Below are positions 44,245-56,591 of a DNA stretch of 64,000 nt, one piece after another. A model generated the notes under the pieces. It made no database searches. It was not told the origin of the DNA and was given only the letters and a program-made list of their open reading frames with translations. The translations under genes were made by a program, and so were the position numbers. The stretch's first letter is position 1. Each line of letters opens with the position of its first letter. The stretch is from assembly GCA_023627715.1 (NCBI GenBank), contig JAMAHW010000023.1, positions 124,001 to 188,000 of the forward strand. Reading direction: 5' to 3'. The DNA is from Periconia sp. R9002 (lineage: Eukaryota > Ascomycota > Dothideomycetes > Pleosporales > Periconiaceae).

Positions 44245-45135
44245 GGTTTCTAGCTATCTTCTGCGTGGGAAAGGAAATGAGTGCTAGGGAGAGTTGGAAC
44301 GCATGATCACGCGAGAGGAACGCGTGCAGGGACACACGCGTCGTGTACCCAAGTGGACGGAACTGAATCTTTGGTTCTTAAGGATAGTGTGAGAAACCAC
44401 GGCTAGCTCGATGACGGATATGAACAACTGATGTTTGCAGGACTTTGGAGCCGTGCGCCAGGGGGATGTTTCTGATGTTGATCGCCGTTGTGGTTGTGTT
44501 GTTCTGGAGTATACATCACGCTAACGCCCTTCGGGAAGTCTATGTAGACATTCGAGCATGAAAACAACAATAGTCTATCAAAAATAATAGTCTATCTCTC
44601 ATTTTCCCTTACAAACCCATTGCTTATTATCGCGGTCCGGCTAAATGCAAACACGACGTCACATCGCATCCTTCCAACCCCTCCATACGAACAAGCGAAG
44701 CCATCACGCGGGCGCGTTTCAGAACCGTCGCAGACACCCCAGCCGCACATCCCAAAACGGCATCGGCACAAGAAGAGCAAAACGGCAGAGGTAGCAGCCG
44801 AAGGGCTGTGATTGATGCATGCATCTTCAGCGTGATTTGAGCTCGTCGCTTTTCGTCTGAGGACGGGTTGGGTTCTTCACTTCTTCTTTTCTTCCTCACT
44901 TCTGTTCCTTTTCAGGCAGTCTTTTGTTGCTGTTCTTCTTTTGCGAACTACGAAGCGCTGGCGCATCTATTACTTCTGTTCGTCGTATCACCGTCGTGTT
45001 GATTCATCGCGATATCTTTTAATATCCCCATTAAACGTTGCGCGCGCGGCAAAGATCATATACATACATCCTCACCTCCCAACACCATCACCACCAAACC
45101 CATAATCCTAATCCCACCACTAAACCCTTCCCACC
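44245..45135. other. Intergenic region between divergent genes
   Basis: Promoters of the resolvase (-) and of the secreted Asn-rich protein (+). CGCGCGCGGC near 45040 and a CA/CCA-rich leader up to 45135. No gene supported. Confidence 0.55.
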
Positions 45136-45763
45136 ATGCTCCTCTCACCACTCCCCTCCATCCTCCCCCTCCTCCTCCTGACCCTCCCCACACAAACCCA
45201 CTCAACTCCCTCTCCCCCGATTCTCTACGAGTCCGAAATCCATCTCATGCCTCGCAACGTGCTCTTCTACCGACGCCAAGCCACCGACCTGCAAACCTTC
45301 AAGTCGAACCTGGGCGGCGTCTCAGCATCACCCATCACCAACAGCGGCGACGCGAAGCGCCCGTTCTCCGTCGACGGCGTCACGTTTACGGATTTCCTGA
45401 CGGCGGCGCAGAGGAGTTGCGATAAGCAGGCGAATGCGTGTAGCAAGGCTGCGAATGACGGGGGGAATAAGGGAGGTTTGAAGGTCAGCGATTGTGATCA
45501 GCAGAGGAGTATGTTCTCGTGTTCTCCGTTGTTATACATAGCCGGGAGTGGTAGCTAATATCCTCGACAAAGGCCAATGCAACGACGCGCAGAAAGCAGC
45601 AACGGTAACATCCTTCGCAAACAACAACAACAACAATAACAATAACAACAACAATAATAATGGTGGTGGGAACGCAGCAGCACAATCCCCCGCCGCCATT
45701 GCATCCACAAACATCGGCCCGGACCCGCTCTTCCCAGACTTCGACCTCATCTGCGACGCCTGA
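45136..45763 (+). CDS. Secreted protein with Cys core and poly-Asn tract
   Basis: Two exons, 45136..45508 and 45573..45763, 187 residues. The intron (GTATGT...GACAAAG, phase 1) joins VSDCDQQR to SQCNDAQKAATV. Signal peptide LLSPLPSILPLLLLTLPTQT. A conserved-looking core follows: RPFSVDGVTFTDFLTAAQRS, CDKQANACSKAAND, then C-x7-C across the splice, giving four Cys in a regular pattern. Next are 14 consecutive Asn and Gly/Ala, ending PDFDLICDA. Proteins of this pattern are common in ascomycetes as uncharacterised secreted proteins. No GPI signal is evident. Confidence 0.8.
45620..45661 (+). repeat. AAC/AAT trinucleotide repeat (poly-Asn)
   Basis: Fourteen AAC or AAT codons in a row inside exon 2 of the secreted-protein gene. 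Mixed codons suggest some age. Confidence 0.9.
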
Positions 45764-47208
45764 ATGAGATGCAACGATTCTGCATAGCGGTTGCAAAGGG
45801 GAAAGAAGGAGAAGTGAGTCGAAGAGAGAGAAGTTCAGCGGATGAACATGCGATGTCGCGAAGAAACAAACGAATTCCCTTTCGTCCGTTCCATGAACGA
45901 ACGCCGTTGAAAATCGATCAGCGTCAGCAATCAGGATGCGTACTTAAACCTACCTATCTTACCCGGCTCCACCTATCTTACGCATACCTACCCGTACGCA
46001 AGGGAGGACGCCTCACACACACGTGGCGGACACGACAACACCATGCGTTCATCCATCCACACATCCCGACTCACGGACGGAAGGAACCCTCTCGAACAGC
46101 CGTTCCCAACATAAAGAGAGGATTTGGTCAAGAGAAGATATTGGGAGGGGGGGAACTGGCTACATAGTTGCCTTCTTCCACGAGACACAGCGCTAGTGAG
46201 AAGGAAACCCGATCGTTCATTCATGTACCGTACATAGATACATAAACATAAACATACATGAAATACGTAACAATCTCAACACCACCACACACTTATCTCT
46301 CCATAGTACTCCCTAACCCATCCAACAACACACCAAATAGACCCCACATACATACACTCTCAACATGTCTGCACCGAAAAAAAAGAACAAAGTACACACG
46401 TCGTCATAAGTAGCCGTACCCCGACGAGCAGCGAAACAAACCACGGACTCTCGTTCCTCGCTCGCTCGGTCCTCCGGGACGGGGATCGGGATCCGCCACT
46501 CCCGGGGGGAGGATTTACATCCCTGCTCTGGTGTATGGTGTACTCTGGAGTCTGCTGTGTAGAATTGTTCGAGGGGGAAGAAGAGAAGATTGAACGGTGG
46601 CGGGAGAGAAAGATGAGGAGTATGCCGCGTATGTACGGAAGCAAAACAGTCCCTCACCTGCAAGATATCAGGATCAAGTTGATACTTTATTTCCATTTTT
46701 TTCTAGGAGTTACGGGGGGCACATTACATAGAACCTCAGCTACATGTAACTACACCACACACACCTGCGCGAGATGCGCGCACTCTTGATCTACAAGGGC
46801 GGGGGAAATGACCAACCCAGTTACCCAAATGTTATAAAGGTAAGGACGGAATGGGGACGATGATAATTCGACACTTTTCGCTGTCATGCTGCAAAGAAAC
46901 GGGACAGTCGGGGGGAATATGATGCACAGAACAGGAAAGAAAAAAGGTATTAAAGGAGATTAAAAGGGAATTCCATGAAAAAAGACAAATTTGGTTACGC
47001 CACACGTGCAATGCAATATGAGGAAATCCCGAGATAGCCATCCAGTCTCTGCTGCTACCCGGCGCAATAGTATAGGAAACCCCTCCACTTCATCCACTCA
47101 TGTATCGACATGCTCAGGACCGCGTATGCCAACCGGTGCCAGATCCAGAAATAGTCGTCAAAAATCGTGTATTTGTGTAGAAGGCCATCATTCTAGATGT
47201 CGGATCGG
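45764..47208. other. Intergenic region between convergent genes
   Basis: About 1.4 kb with no supportable gene. Open frames at 45769-46167 and 46313-46696 have no motifs and no sensible codon pattern. Confidence 0.55.
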
Positions 47209-48042
47209 TTAAAAGTTGGCAGCGGCATTGGGACGGCCGCCGGGGTTGTGGTATTGCTCCAGATTAGACTGGAAAGGCGTCGAGTTTTGGGGCTTGTCGC
47301 CGAGGGCAGAGCCGGTGCCAGCCATTAGATCGGCGTCGTCCTCGGTCACGCGGTTCTTCTTCTTGCCCCACATGCGCCAGCACACCAGCGCAATGCCTCC
47401 GAGCAAAAGAGCGCCGCCGACACCACCGACCACACCGCCGATGATGGTCTTGTTCTGAGAGCTCAGCCCGCCGCTACTTGCTCCGCCAGTGCCCTGGGTT
47501 CCGAGAGCCCTGGTGGTGGTAGCCATGCCGGTGGTGGAGGTGAGAACTTCGGAGCCGGTGCTGGTCTGTACAACGTCCTGGCCATTGCTCTTGGTGGTGA
47601 TGGTCGTGGTGATGGGACGCGTCGACAGGGTAACGAGCGGAGTGGTCTCGACGGAGAAGGAGGATTGGACGCCGCTTGAAGTGCGCGGAGCGGGATTGTT
47701 GCTCGACGCCTGAGACGAAGGGGCGGGCTGAGAGGTCGAAGGAGCGTTGTCGGTCGAGGGCGCGTCGCTGGAGGGAGCATTGGTCGAGGGCTCGGGTGCA
47801 GAGGTGGTAGCAGGGGGTCTGGTGGTGGGCTGGGCTGAAGTCGGGGCGGCAGAGGTAGAGGCTGGCGGAGGTGGTGTTGATGTGCGAGTGCTTCCAGTTC
47901 CTTGAGCCTGACGCTTGACGCCGTGGTTGAGGTACTCCTCTATGCCATCGAGATTGAGGTCGCCGATGTTGAGGGCGGACGAGCAGGCGAAGAGGGCGAA
48001 AATGGCAAACAGCAGCCAGGACGACCGCATTGTGCTTAGCAT
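47209..48042 (-). CDS. Mid2-like single-pass cell-surface protein
   Basis: Probable cell-wall stress sensor or mucin-like surface protein. Single exon, 277 residues. ATGs at 48042 and 48030 are both possible. The frame is open far upstream, but that stretch is leader-like. The signal peptide contains SSWLLFAIFALFACSSALN. A Ser/Thr/Pro-rich region follows (about residues 50-190, heavily O-glycosylated in such proteins). One membrane helix (TIIGGVVGGVGGALLLGGIA, then LVCW) is followed by RMWGKKKNR and a short tail ending GGRPNAAANF. Typical fungal sensors have the same order. There is no WSC cysteine domain. Confidence 0.82.
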   Translation of the reverse strand: MLSTMRSSWLLFAIFALFACSSALNIGDLNLDGIEEYLNHGVKRQAQGTGSTRTSTPPPPASTSAAPTSAQPTTRPPATTSAPEPSTNAPSSDAPSTDNAPSTSQPAPSSQASSNNPAPRTSSGVQSSFSVETTPLVTLSTRPITTTITTKSNGQDVVQTSTGSEVLTSTTGMATTTRALGTQGTGGASSGGLSSQNKTIIGGVVGGVGGALLLGGIALVCWRMWGKKKNRVTEDDADLMAGTGSALGDKPQNSTPFQSNLEQYHNPGGRPNAAANF

Positions 48043-49218
48043 GTTTGGTTGCGGGAGAGGGAAACGAAAGTGGAGTCCAGGCAGGAAGAGGACTTGGTGT
48101 CGGGGAGCGGAGGTGGTATAATACAGTAAGAGGTGGTGGTGGCTGTGGGGCGTTTCAGGCAAGGTGCGGACGCCTTGATTAAAGGAGAGGGTAGCGCGGG
48201 TAGGTCGGGTGGAGTGGTCGAGTAGATGGAGTCGGACGACGAGCGATGGATTTGCAGCGAAAGCAGAATCAAACGAAGGTGTGGTGGATGAGGAGGAGTG
48301 GGAGGAGAGGGACAACGAGTGTGTGAGAGTATGCACGGCAGGCAGGCAAGTATTGTAAACGAGTGTGTAAGTATGCGGGTGACACGGAAGGCGGGAATCA
48401 GTGCAGAAGGAAGGAAGGAAGGGGAGCAAACAAGGCCAGAGCCAGGCTCAGGTGGGTAAGCGCCCGGTCACGAGTCGTCGTCAGTCGTCGCCTTTGGGAA
48501 GTGATGGGGCAACCAGGCACAGCACAGACACGGGCACAGCACATCATCAGCCAGAAAGGAAAGGCAACAAAAATAGCCATCAATACTCTACTGTCTCAGG
48601 GTCTGGGACGGTCCATGGCTGTTGAGGGCGTGTAACACGGTACCGTGGCTGAAGCTGCCCTACACGGACAGTACAATACGAATGGCCATGGGAACACGAA
48701 CAAAAGAAGAGAAGAGACACGAGACACAGGCCGGAGGACAAGGTTTGCCGCCGTCTGGTGCTTCACGCAGGTCCATCTCACCACCACGACCGTTGACCGT
48801 TGGCCCTGCTATTGTACTACTGCAAAGTATCCACCACCACCACATTCTGCTGTCGTCCTCCTTTGGTATTATTCCCGTCAAAGTTGAGAATGAAGATGTG
48901 ACCCTGGGCCGGTTCAAAATCTTCCCTGCCGGCTCCGCCCGCCAGCACACACCCGCAAAAAAAAAGTTATAAGGGAGCGGGACCCTGGCCAATCACACCC
49001 CGCCTCATGGCCGTCTTGGCACTCCATGTGCGTCATACCTGACTTTGCACCCACCCGCTTTTCATTCGACCCAGCCAGACCTCTCCCCCGGCAGCAAAGA
49101 AAAAAAAAAGACGTTGAGGACGACGACGACGACGAGAGCGACGGAGACTGCGCCGGCTTAATACCCTTCCTCCACCGCCTCGCCATTCCATGCTGTCCTA
49201 CCACTGTCCATTTCCCTC
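48043..49218. promoter_or_regulatory. Divergent promoter region, Mid2-like / PQ-loop genes
   Basis: About 1.2 kb between divergent start codons. The left half is a long pyrimidine-rich leader for the minus-strand gene. No gene is supported, though several overlapping frames are open. Confidence 0.5.
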
Positions 49219-50481
49219 ATGCACAACATTACCATGCTGGCCAACGGCCCGCACTTGACTGCCCACGAGGCTCTGTCCGGCGTATTCGGCTCCATATCCC
49301 TCGCATCGTGGATCTTTCTGTTGGTGAGTAGGAGTGCCTTTTTTTTTTCATGCATGCCCGTCTATATTAATCGACCATTCATCGGATGGATGCGGCGGCA
49401 CTCACTGCATATGTCCATGTACATATGCTGCGACATCGGACGAATCGCGACATGCCATCCCCCCATGCTCCACAAATCAAAAAAAGACTCTTCTGCATTC
49501 CTCGTGCCACGACGACATCATTCGACGTTTTTTTTCTCTGGTCCTATTCAATAGTTTAGCGCTGGCCCCACAGAACCCCAGGAACTAACAACTCTCCCAC
49601 AGGTTCCCCAGTTGGTAGAAAACTACAAGCAAGGCTCTGCCGAAGGCATATCTCTCGCCTTTCTCGTCGTCTGGTTCATCGGCGACATAACTAATCTGGT
49701 TGGAGCCCTTTGGGCCGGTCTTGTCCCAACTGTCATTGCCTTGGCCATCTACTTCTGCTTTGCCGACCTCATCCTCATCTCCCAATGCATCTACTACAAC
49801 GTCCGGAACGCTCGACGAGCACGCAAGGCTTCTACCCGCTCCGAGGACAGCGCTGATCGCCCTCTGCTGGGCAGGCGCGACAGCAGCAATGTGGGTTTGC
49901 CAGGCAGTCACAGGAGGAGGAGTTCGGCACTGAGCAGGCGGAGGCGCGCAAGTTCGCTGCCGAGCTTGAAGGAACGCGAAGATGCCGATAGTGAATGGAT
50001 CAAGAACGCCCTCAGCATTTCCGGCGTCTGCATTGTGGGCGCGGCCGGTTGGGCCATTGCTTGGAAGACGGGCGTGTGGGTTCCTTCCACGGACGATGAC
50101 GCGTCCGGCGAAACACCAATCGGCGCCGAAATCCTCGGATACGTGAGCGCGCTCTGCTACCTGGGTGCCCGCATCCCTCAGATCATCAAAAACCAGCGAG
50201 ACCGATCTTGCGAAGGCCTTTCGCTGCTCTTCTTCATCCTCTCCCTGCTGGGGAACGCCACGTACGGTGCGGGTGTAAGTTTGTTCCAATTTGCCCAGCC
50301 CCTTTCGCAACTTGCTCATTATCGTTAGATTCTTTTCCATTCTGTAGAGAAAGAGTACTTTCTCACCAATTTGCCGTGGCTCATCGGTTCTCTCGGCACC
50401 ATTGTCGAAGACGTGACCATTTTCATTCAGTTCCGCACCTTTGGAAATGGGGAGCAGACCTCGGCCGTCGATGCTTCCTAG
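49219..50481 (+). CDS. PQ-loop membrane protein, Ypq1/Rtc2-like vacuolar amino acid transporter
   Basis: Seven-helix PQ-loop protein; yeast relatives export basic amino acids from the vacuole. Three exons: 49219..49323, 49603..50274, 50329..50481, 309 residues, all junctions phase 0. The two PQ motifs are VPQLVENYKQGSAEGISLAF and RIPQIIKNQRDRSCEGLSLL. Membrane helices include VVWFIGDITNLVGALWAGLV, ALAIYFCFADLILISQCIYY and, after the last splice, ILFHSVEKEYFLTNLPWLIG leading to SLGTIVEDVTIFIQF. A long Arg/Ser-rich cytosolic loop with LLGRRDSS lies between helices 3 and 4. The acceptor at 50328 was chosen over one at 50348 because it restores the conserved ILFHS segment. Confidence 0.93.
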
Positions 50482-51190
50482 TCCTGGTTACATTAATATA
50501 TGTGAAGATTAGCGACGTATTTGAACGATTCCAAAAGTTAGTAGTCCACGGGCGTTTTTTCACGGGTGTGTTATACCCTGCGGACAGTGCCGTTTGTCAT
50601 CAAGACACCACGTTGCACGACGGATTGAGGTTCCCACCATGCGCGGTAAATCCCCTGCTTGAATTTTCTGCGGATCTTGTATAGTATACGCGCACGTATG
50701 TCTTGATTATCTAAGTAGTGGGAACGTTTTTGATACCTAATATGCGCGACGATTATCATCGTTAATATAAGGAGGTATACTGCATTCATCACTTTCATTT
50801 GTGGGCTGTCCAGCCAAAGAGATCTTGTTTGTGCTAAACACTTGCTAGCAATTTCAACCAGAAAACGAGACGCTAGCAATCATCCCTTCTCACGTATATC
50901 TGAACAACTAATTGCCGGTATACACAACACTTCTCGTCTCCTTCCACAAGCTCATTCGTTCGATCAACTTTAACGGCATGAAAATGTGATTCGGCAAAAT
51001 GCAAGACAATTCCTCCTTGGGAAGGCTGGTCTTAGATATGTCGAAAGGTGGCAGGATCCCACATCCCTTGCTCGTGCTCCCTCTCATCAACCACCCCTCC
51101 ACATTCCTCCATTATACAAAATGCAAGGCACCCCACTTACGCGGACGCGTTTGAACGCGACGGAAATTCCGACACTGCGAAAGGAAAAAA
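50482..51190. other. Intergenic region
   Basis: 3' flank of the PQ-loop gene and 5' flank of the Axl2-like gene. No gene supported. Confidence 0.55.
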
Positions 51191-51354
51191 GATGGCTGTG
51201 TGCGCAAAGACGTCTTCACTGTGCCTGCCCTTTTTCTCGCGGTCGCATCGGAGGTTTTTGATCGAACATTGCCATGGCGCGAATACGGTAGGTCGAACAT
51301 CTTGTTCTTTTTCAGCTTGAAAAGTCTAACGAAAAGCAAGCTACTTTATAACAG

Positions 51355-54300
51355 GTCTGGCGGCCATTGCTATCCTAATCAGCGCCGTCGCATCATCACC
51401 GCAGGTCAACTATCCTCTTAATCTCCAACTTCCACCTGTCGCAAGAGTCGGTGAACAGTACAGTTTTCAATTCGCATCAACCACGTTCCAACCAAATCCA
51501 GAAAAACTTCAATACTCCTTGGTAGGAAATCCGTCGTGGCTTCATCTCAATAGCAGCAATCGAACACTCTGGGGCACTCCGGAGAGCAGTGATGCCGGAT
51601 CTGCAACATTCAGCATTGCCGCGGCAGGAGAGGCGGGCGCGGTGGCCAATATGCAATCAAAGTTGTTGGTTGTCAAAGACGGTCCTGTAGTGGTTGGAAA
51701 TATGTCACAGCAGCTGTCAAAAGCTGGACAGCTCACAGGACCCAACAGCCTGGCCCTCCTACCCTCCCACCCATTTGAGGTCAGATTCGACAAGGAATTA
51801 TTTGATGCCAAGGGCAGAAATCTTAGTTATTATGCCACTTCGGCGGATCATACGCCACTGCCAGCCTGGATCGGCTTCAACGCGCAGTCGTTGAGTTTCT
51901 CGGGAGCCACGCCTCTTTCACCGTCGCCTCAGTCTTTCGATATCCTGCTGATCGCCTCTAGTACGCCGGATTTTGCAGAGTCTTCTGCCGCTTTCACAAT
52001 TGTAGTCAGCAGTCATCAGTTGCTGTTCAAGCCTCTTTCACAAACCCTGAATGTGTCAAAGGGCGAAAAGGTCCAAATTGACGATCTGAAGAAAAAGCTG
52101 TTTCTTGACAATGCCCCAATCACGAATGCGGATATCCAATCTGCTAGCGCAGAGACACCTTCATGGCTTTCATTTAATGCACAATCATTTGAAGTGGCTG
52201 GAGTCCCTCCGAGCGGCTTGATGGCGCAAGACCTCAGCATCACGGTGATCGATAAATATGGGGACACTGCGAAGCATGAAATACAAATCTCTTTCATCTC
52301 AAAATTATTCACAGCGGGCATCGAGCAACTCAACATCACAGCCGGACAGCCCTTCGAATACACTATCCCAAGATCCATACTGGCCCAAGACGGCGAAAGA
52401 GTCATCCTGAATATGAGAGGGCTTGATCAGTGGCTTAAGTTTGACCCGGATACCTTAGTAATAAGAGGAACAATTCCAGACGGGGCTGTCCCGCGTGACA
52501 CCGAAATCTCAATGACTGCCACGACAAGCGATGGCGCTTCCCAGGACTCGCAAACCATCCCCGTTCATATTTCACAACAGACTGGATCTGCAGGCTCCAA
52601 GGACAACTCGAATAGCCGGGGATCAGAAACCACAGAGAGTACCCGGCACGCTAATCCCTGGAACCGAAAGCGGGCCGGGATCATTGCTGGTTCCGTAATA
52701 TCAGCTGTAGTGATTTGCATCATTCTCCTGGCAGGGATCCGCTGTCTCCATCGACGAAAGAAAAAGTACGCCAAAGGGTACATCAGTCCCAGAGCACCAA
52801 GAAGCCCACGAAAGTCCGACATCTCCCGGCCTCTTCCTCCCATTGTGGAAGAGTGGGGCAAGGTTGACGTCGCGCACGATGCAGATCTAGAGAAGGGCAA
52901 AGACGACGAAGATGCTCCGAAAAAGATGCTAGAACCTCCGCCTCGTTTGAATCTAAATCTGCCATCGAAGCAGAGCAAACGCCACTCCGCAACGAGCTCA
53001 CTCGATGAGCCAGGGGACCGAATTTTCTCCGACTTCACTAGCTCACCTTACGGCCTTCAAGATGAATCTGGACCCTCACGATGCCCTCATGACTCCATGA
53101 GAACACCCACCAAGATACTCCGAACCGAGTCGGATCTCTCTCCCAATAAAGAGCGGGAACGCAAAAGTCAAGCATACGAGGATGCGGAATGTCAAAGTCC
53201 AAGCTCGACTGTCCAACGCCGCCAGAGAAGCATTCGCCGCATACCTACACGCCACACGTATTCCTCGTCAGGCGGCACAAACATCACTTCACGGCGCCGC
53301 AGATCTGCAAAGTCCGGCTCTTCGGCTACCAACAGCTTGAGCATGGCCTCGACTGTAGCCACTGTCATTCCTCAGCCACACAAGGCCAGACATACCACTC
53401 AGCTCACCCCGCCCCTAGACAAGAGACCCAGTATCCGCAGCGTGGTCCCGGAAACTTCGACCGTCTGTACTCCCCCCTCACAGTCCTCCACGAACGAGAA
53501 AAGGATCAGCTGGACCGAGAGGCGAAACACGTACTTCAAGGACCGAGCTTCCTCACGGAAGAGTGTTTCTTTTTTCGCCGGAGGAGCAACACGTGGGACG
53601 TCGGGAAGCTATAGTAAGCCTCCAGCATTCATAACCCAGGGGACCACCCCTACCACCGAGACACCTCTTCAAGCTATATCAGATAACGTTGTTAAGCCGA
53701 GCGATGATCCCGCCTCAGACACCATGACCCCCATTCATCGCGAGAGCGTAAAAATTCGCCGACCATTCGAAACGCCGTCGCCCCGAAGCGAGAGTGGAAA
53801 GTTCCCTGGTACCCTACGCAAACAGCGCAGTTCGCTCATCCGCCGCCATACAGAAGATCTCGCTTCAAAGGGACGAGACATCCACCCAAGTTCAGAACGA
53901 GAACGATATACCAGCGTTGTTCCCAACCCCCGCGCCAGGGGGCTAAAGTCTGGGTTGAACGAAAGCACACAAGAGCAAATCTATGAGGACTCCGATATGA
54001 GCGTGAGCGAGTACTCAGATGAAGAAAACACCATCGAATCCTACAATAACCGCAGCACAATCACGCAAGCCGACTTTGTCGTGCGTCCTCTCAACCCTGC
54101 GAAGAAAAGAAACACACGGATCAGCCACAAGAAGGAGTTGAAGCGCACCAGCGAACGAGAAGCGACACCGTACTTTACGACGCCCTTCGAGCACGGCGGC
54201 AAAGAGAATGACTCACCTTCTCACAACAACAGCGCCCGCAAGCAAACCACCTCCAACAGAGAAAGTCCACTGCGGTACTCTGGGTCCGTCATCACGGCGC

Positions 54301-55253
54301 GAATCCGAGACTCCCCAACGCACTCACCTTCCCCCAGCCCCAGCCACCGTCGCCGTCCGAAGACCGCCACCGGGCTACGTGTGAGGACGCCGAGCAATGG
54401 ATCGGGTTCGCAAGTGCGGCGGCGGCCTTTGTCGCAAACCTACGTCCGAACCTCGAGTCCGCGATCCCGTCGTCCACCGTCGCAAATCTCCGACTCTCAA
54501 ACTAACAAACCCACCCTCTCCGCGTCGCTATCGCTCATGCGCTCGCAATCATCAGCCTTCCCGCATTTTGGAGGGAAGAAAAGGTCAAGCAGAGCTAGCC
54601 ATCACCGCACATCCCATGGTCGCGCCGAAACCGTCGACGCCAGGAGAGCCTCGCATAGAACGTCTCGACGTTCCCAGAGCACGCAGTTGGAAGACTTCCC
54701 CCACGACCGCGACATCTCTGGGAACCTCATCTTGCGTCCTCCTTCCACAGATTACCCTTCCTCGTCTCCGCCGCCGCCGCCGGAGAAAAACCCTAGACGT
54801 ACTACCGCTCCACCTTCCTCGCAATCGAATAAGACGGAGAAGAAGAAGCAGGAAGCATTAACGAAACGCCGTTCACATAACCCACCGGCAGCAGGCTCTT
54901 CGCATCCTTTCTACCAAGCGAATCGCCGAGGGGCTTACACAAGGGGGTCGATGTTATCTAGCGTCTTCTCTCCTTCCCCTTCTTCAGCGGAAGCAAGAAC
55001 GACGGGGGCGGTGGAGGGAGAAAAGAATACTCACACTGACATCAATCCACCCCACGCGCCGCTACCGATCCCTCCGATACGAAGAGGAGGTGATGGGAGG
55101 GGGAGTTGGTTTGAGGATCTGGGGTTAGGGTTTGGCATCGACGAGCATGAGGGAGGAGATGTGGTGGGTATGGATGGGGCACGGAGGGAAAGGGAAAGTC
55201 TGGCTGATGATGAGGCGGGGATTTGGAGGCGCGGGGAGAAGGCTTTTATGTAG
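51355..55253 (+). CDS. AXL2: Axl2-like cadherin-domain transmembrane protein (main exon)
   Basis: In yeast Axl2 marks the axial bud site; filamentous homologues act in septation and conidiation. The main exon encodes about 1299 residues. It opens with a signal-like LAAIAILISAVASSPQ, then dystroglycan-type cadherin repeats: NYPLNLQLPPVARVGEQYSF, LVGNPSWLHLNSSNRTLWGT, ATSADHTPLPAWIGFNAQSL, SASAETPSWLSFNAQSF. One membrane helix lies at about nt 52675-52740 (IIAGSVISAVVICIILLAGI), then RRKKK. The long cytosolic tail is Ser/Arg/Pro-rich and disordered, with SRPLPPIVEEWGK. The exon starts after an acceptor at 51354 in phase 1. The 5' exon is unsure: ATGs at 51191 and 51274 lie upstream, but the best donor (GTAGGT at 51288) does not match the phase. 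Confidence 0.85.
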
Positions 55254-55804
55254 GTGTGTAGGCAAGTGGTGTGTGTGTGTGTGTGTGTGTGTTGTTGTTG
55301 TTGTTTGAGCTACCGATTGGGGATAGATGGATGGGAATGGTGCCGGTGGGGAGTATTGTAACGCTCTTGCGGTTTTTAATGTCTGTTATTCCTGTTTTAT
55401 GGAGAATTTAATTTGTTATCTCTCGTGGAATACTTGCGTTCTTGACGGTTCATGGTATGCTACTCTCTACGAATTGATTGTGTGTATGGTATCCTGGATA
55501 CGGAGGCATTGGTGGTGGAAATGGGTACAATGAGGTAAGGTTGGGTTAGGAGTCGGAAATTCCCTGGCCATCAGAAGCGAAATACTTCAGCAAAAAGGAT
55601 TTGAAAGTGTCTGAGATGCGTTCGGCATGCTTCTGCAGTTCAGCCTCGTTGCTAAGAGTTGATGTCTAGTGAGGATCGGCGCTAAGCCTAAAGGGAAATA
55701 GCGTCCTCCGCAGCGAGCAACGGGCATGCACGACACCTGTTCAATCGAACTTCAGTAACAATTCTGCGCAGAGCGCACACAGCCATTCACACATCCAAGC
55801 CAGC
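55254..55804. other. Intergenic region with a possible small minus-strand exon
   Basis: Contains a GT/GTT microsatellite at 55269-55305. On the minus strand at about 55555-55650 a frame after an acceptor-like CTCTTAG reads NEAELQKHAERISDTFKSFL then a stop. No upstream exon could be joined, so no gene is called. Confidence 0.4.
55269..55305 (+). repeat. GT/GTT microsatellite
   Basis: A run of GT dinucleotides followed by four GTT units, 16 bases after the Axl2-like stop codon. Confidence 0.95.
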
Positions 55805-56591
55805 ATGTGGAGACCGACACTGTTCCTCGCGGCCGCCGTCCTGGCTGTGCCAACCCAGGCGCTGCACTTTTTTATCGATGGCGCCAATCAAAAGTGCTTC
55901 TTCGAGGAGCTGCCCAAGGACACCATGGTAGTCGGTACGTCTGCCAGCCACGAGACCTCCAAAGCCATTGTGTATCCGAACTAATTAACTAGGCCACTAC
56001 GATGCCCAAGTATGGGACGATGCCACCAAATCCTTCATCTCCACCTCCGACACGGGCGTCTTCATCACCGTCGAGGAAACCTTCGATAACTACCACCGCG
56101 TTGTCGCTCAGCGCGGCTCCAACAAGGGCAAATTCACCTTCAGCGCGGCAGATAGCGGCGAGCACCGGCTCTGCGTCACCCCCCAGAACGTGCCCTCGGG
56201 CGGCGGTTGGCTATCAGGCAGCGGCATCCACGGCACCGTCAAGTTCACGCTGGACCTGGTCATTGGCGAGACGAGCAAGATTGAGAGCACCGATAAGAGC
56301 AAGATTGATGACATTGCACAGAAAGTGAAGGATTTGAACAGCAGGTTGCAGGATATAAGGAGAGAGCAGATTTTCCAGCGGGTAGGTACCCTGTACATCA
56401 ATTCATGGGGATGTGACTCGGAATGCTGACAGACATCACAGGAGCGCGAAGCAGAGTTCAGAGACCAGTCCGAATCCACAAATGCCCGCGTCGTGCGCTG
56501 GTCACTCATCCAGCTTGTCGTCCTCGGCGTCACTTGCGCATGGCAGCTCACCCACCTCCGCGCCTTCTTCATCAAGCAGAAGCTCACGTAA
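55805..56591 (+). CDS. p24 (emp24/gp25L) family cargo receptor, Erp-like
   Basis: Cargo receptor of COPII/COPI vesicles between ER and Golgi. Three exons: 55805..55934, 55993..56381, 56442..56591, 222 residues. Signal peptide [19 protein letters not shown], then the GOLD domain starting [20 protein letters not shown] with the conserved Cys pair (KCFFEE and GEHRLCVTP). A coiled coil ([20 protein letters not shown]) leads to [20 protein letters not shown], the membrane helix [19 protein letters not shown] and the short tail [10 protein letters not shown]. The aromatic FF and nearby lysines fit COPII/COPI sorting signals. It matches the Erp1/5/6 branch better than Emp24 or Erv25 (judged by eye). 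Confidence 0.93.

Noticed and set aside
47209..48429. Reading the Mid2-like frame from 48429 as a 406-residue protein
   Set aside because: The added N-terminal part is leader-like, low-complexity sequence and would bury the clear signal peptide. Start placed at 48042.
51191..51354. Upstream ATG exon for the Axl2-like gene
   Set aside because: ATGs at 51191 and 51274 could lead in, but no donor gives both good consensus and the right phase, so the 5' exon was left open.
55555..55650. Terminal exon of a minus-strand gene (NEAELQKHAERISDTFK)
   Set aside because: Protein-like and preceded by an acceptor-like TTAG, but no upstream exon could be joined before the p24 gene.
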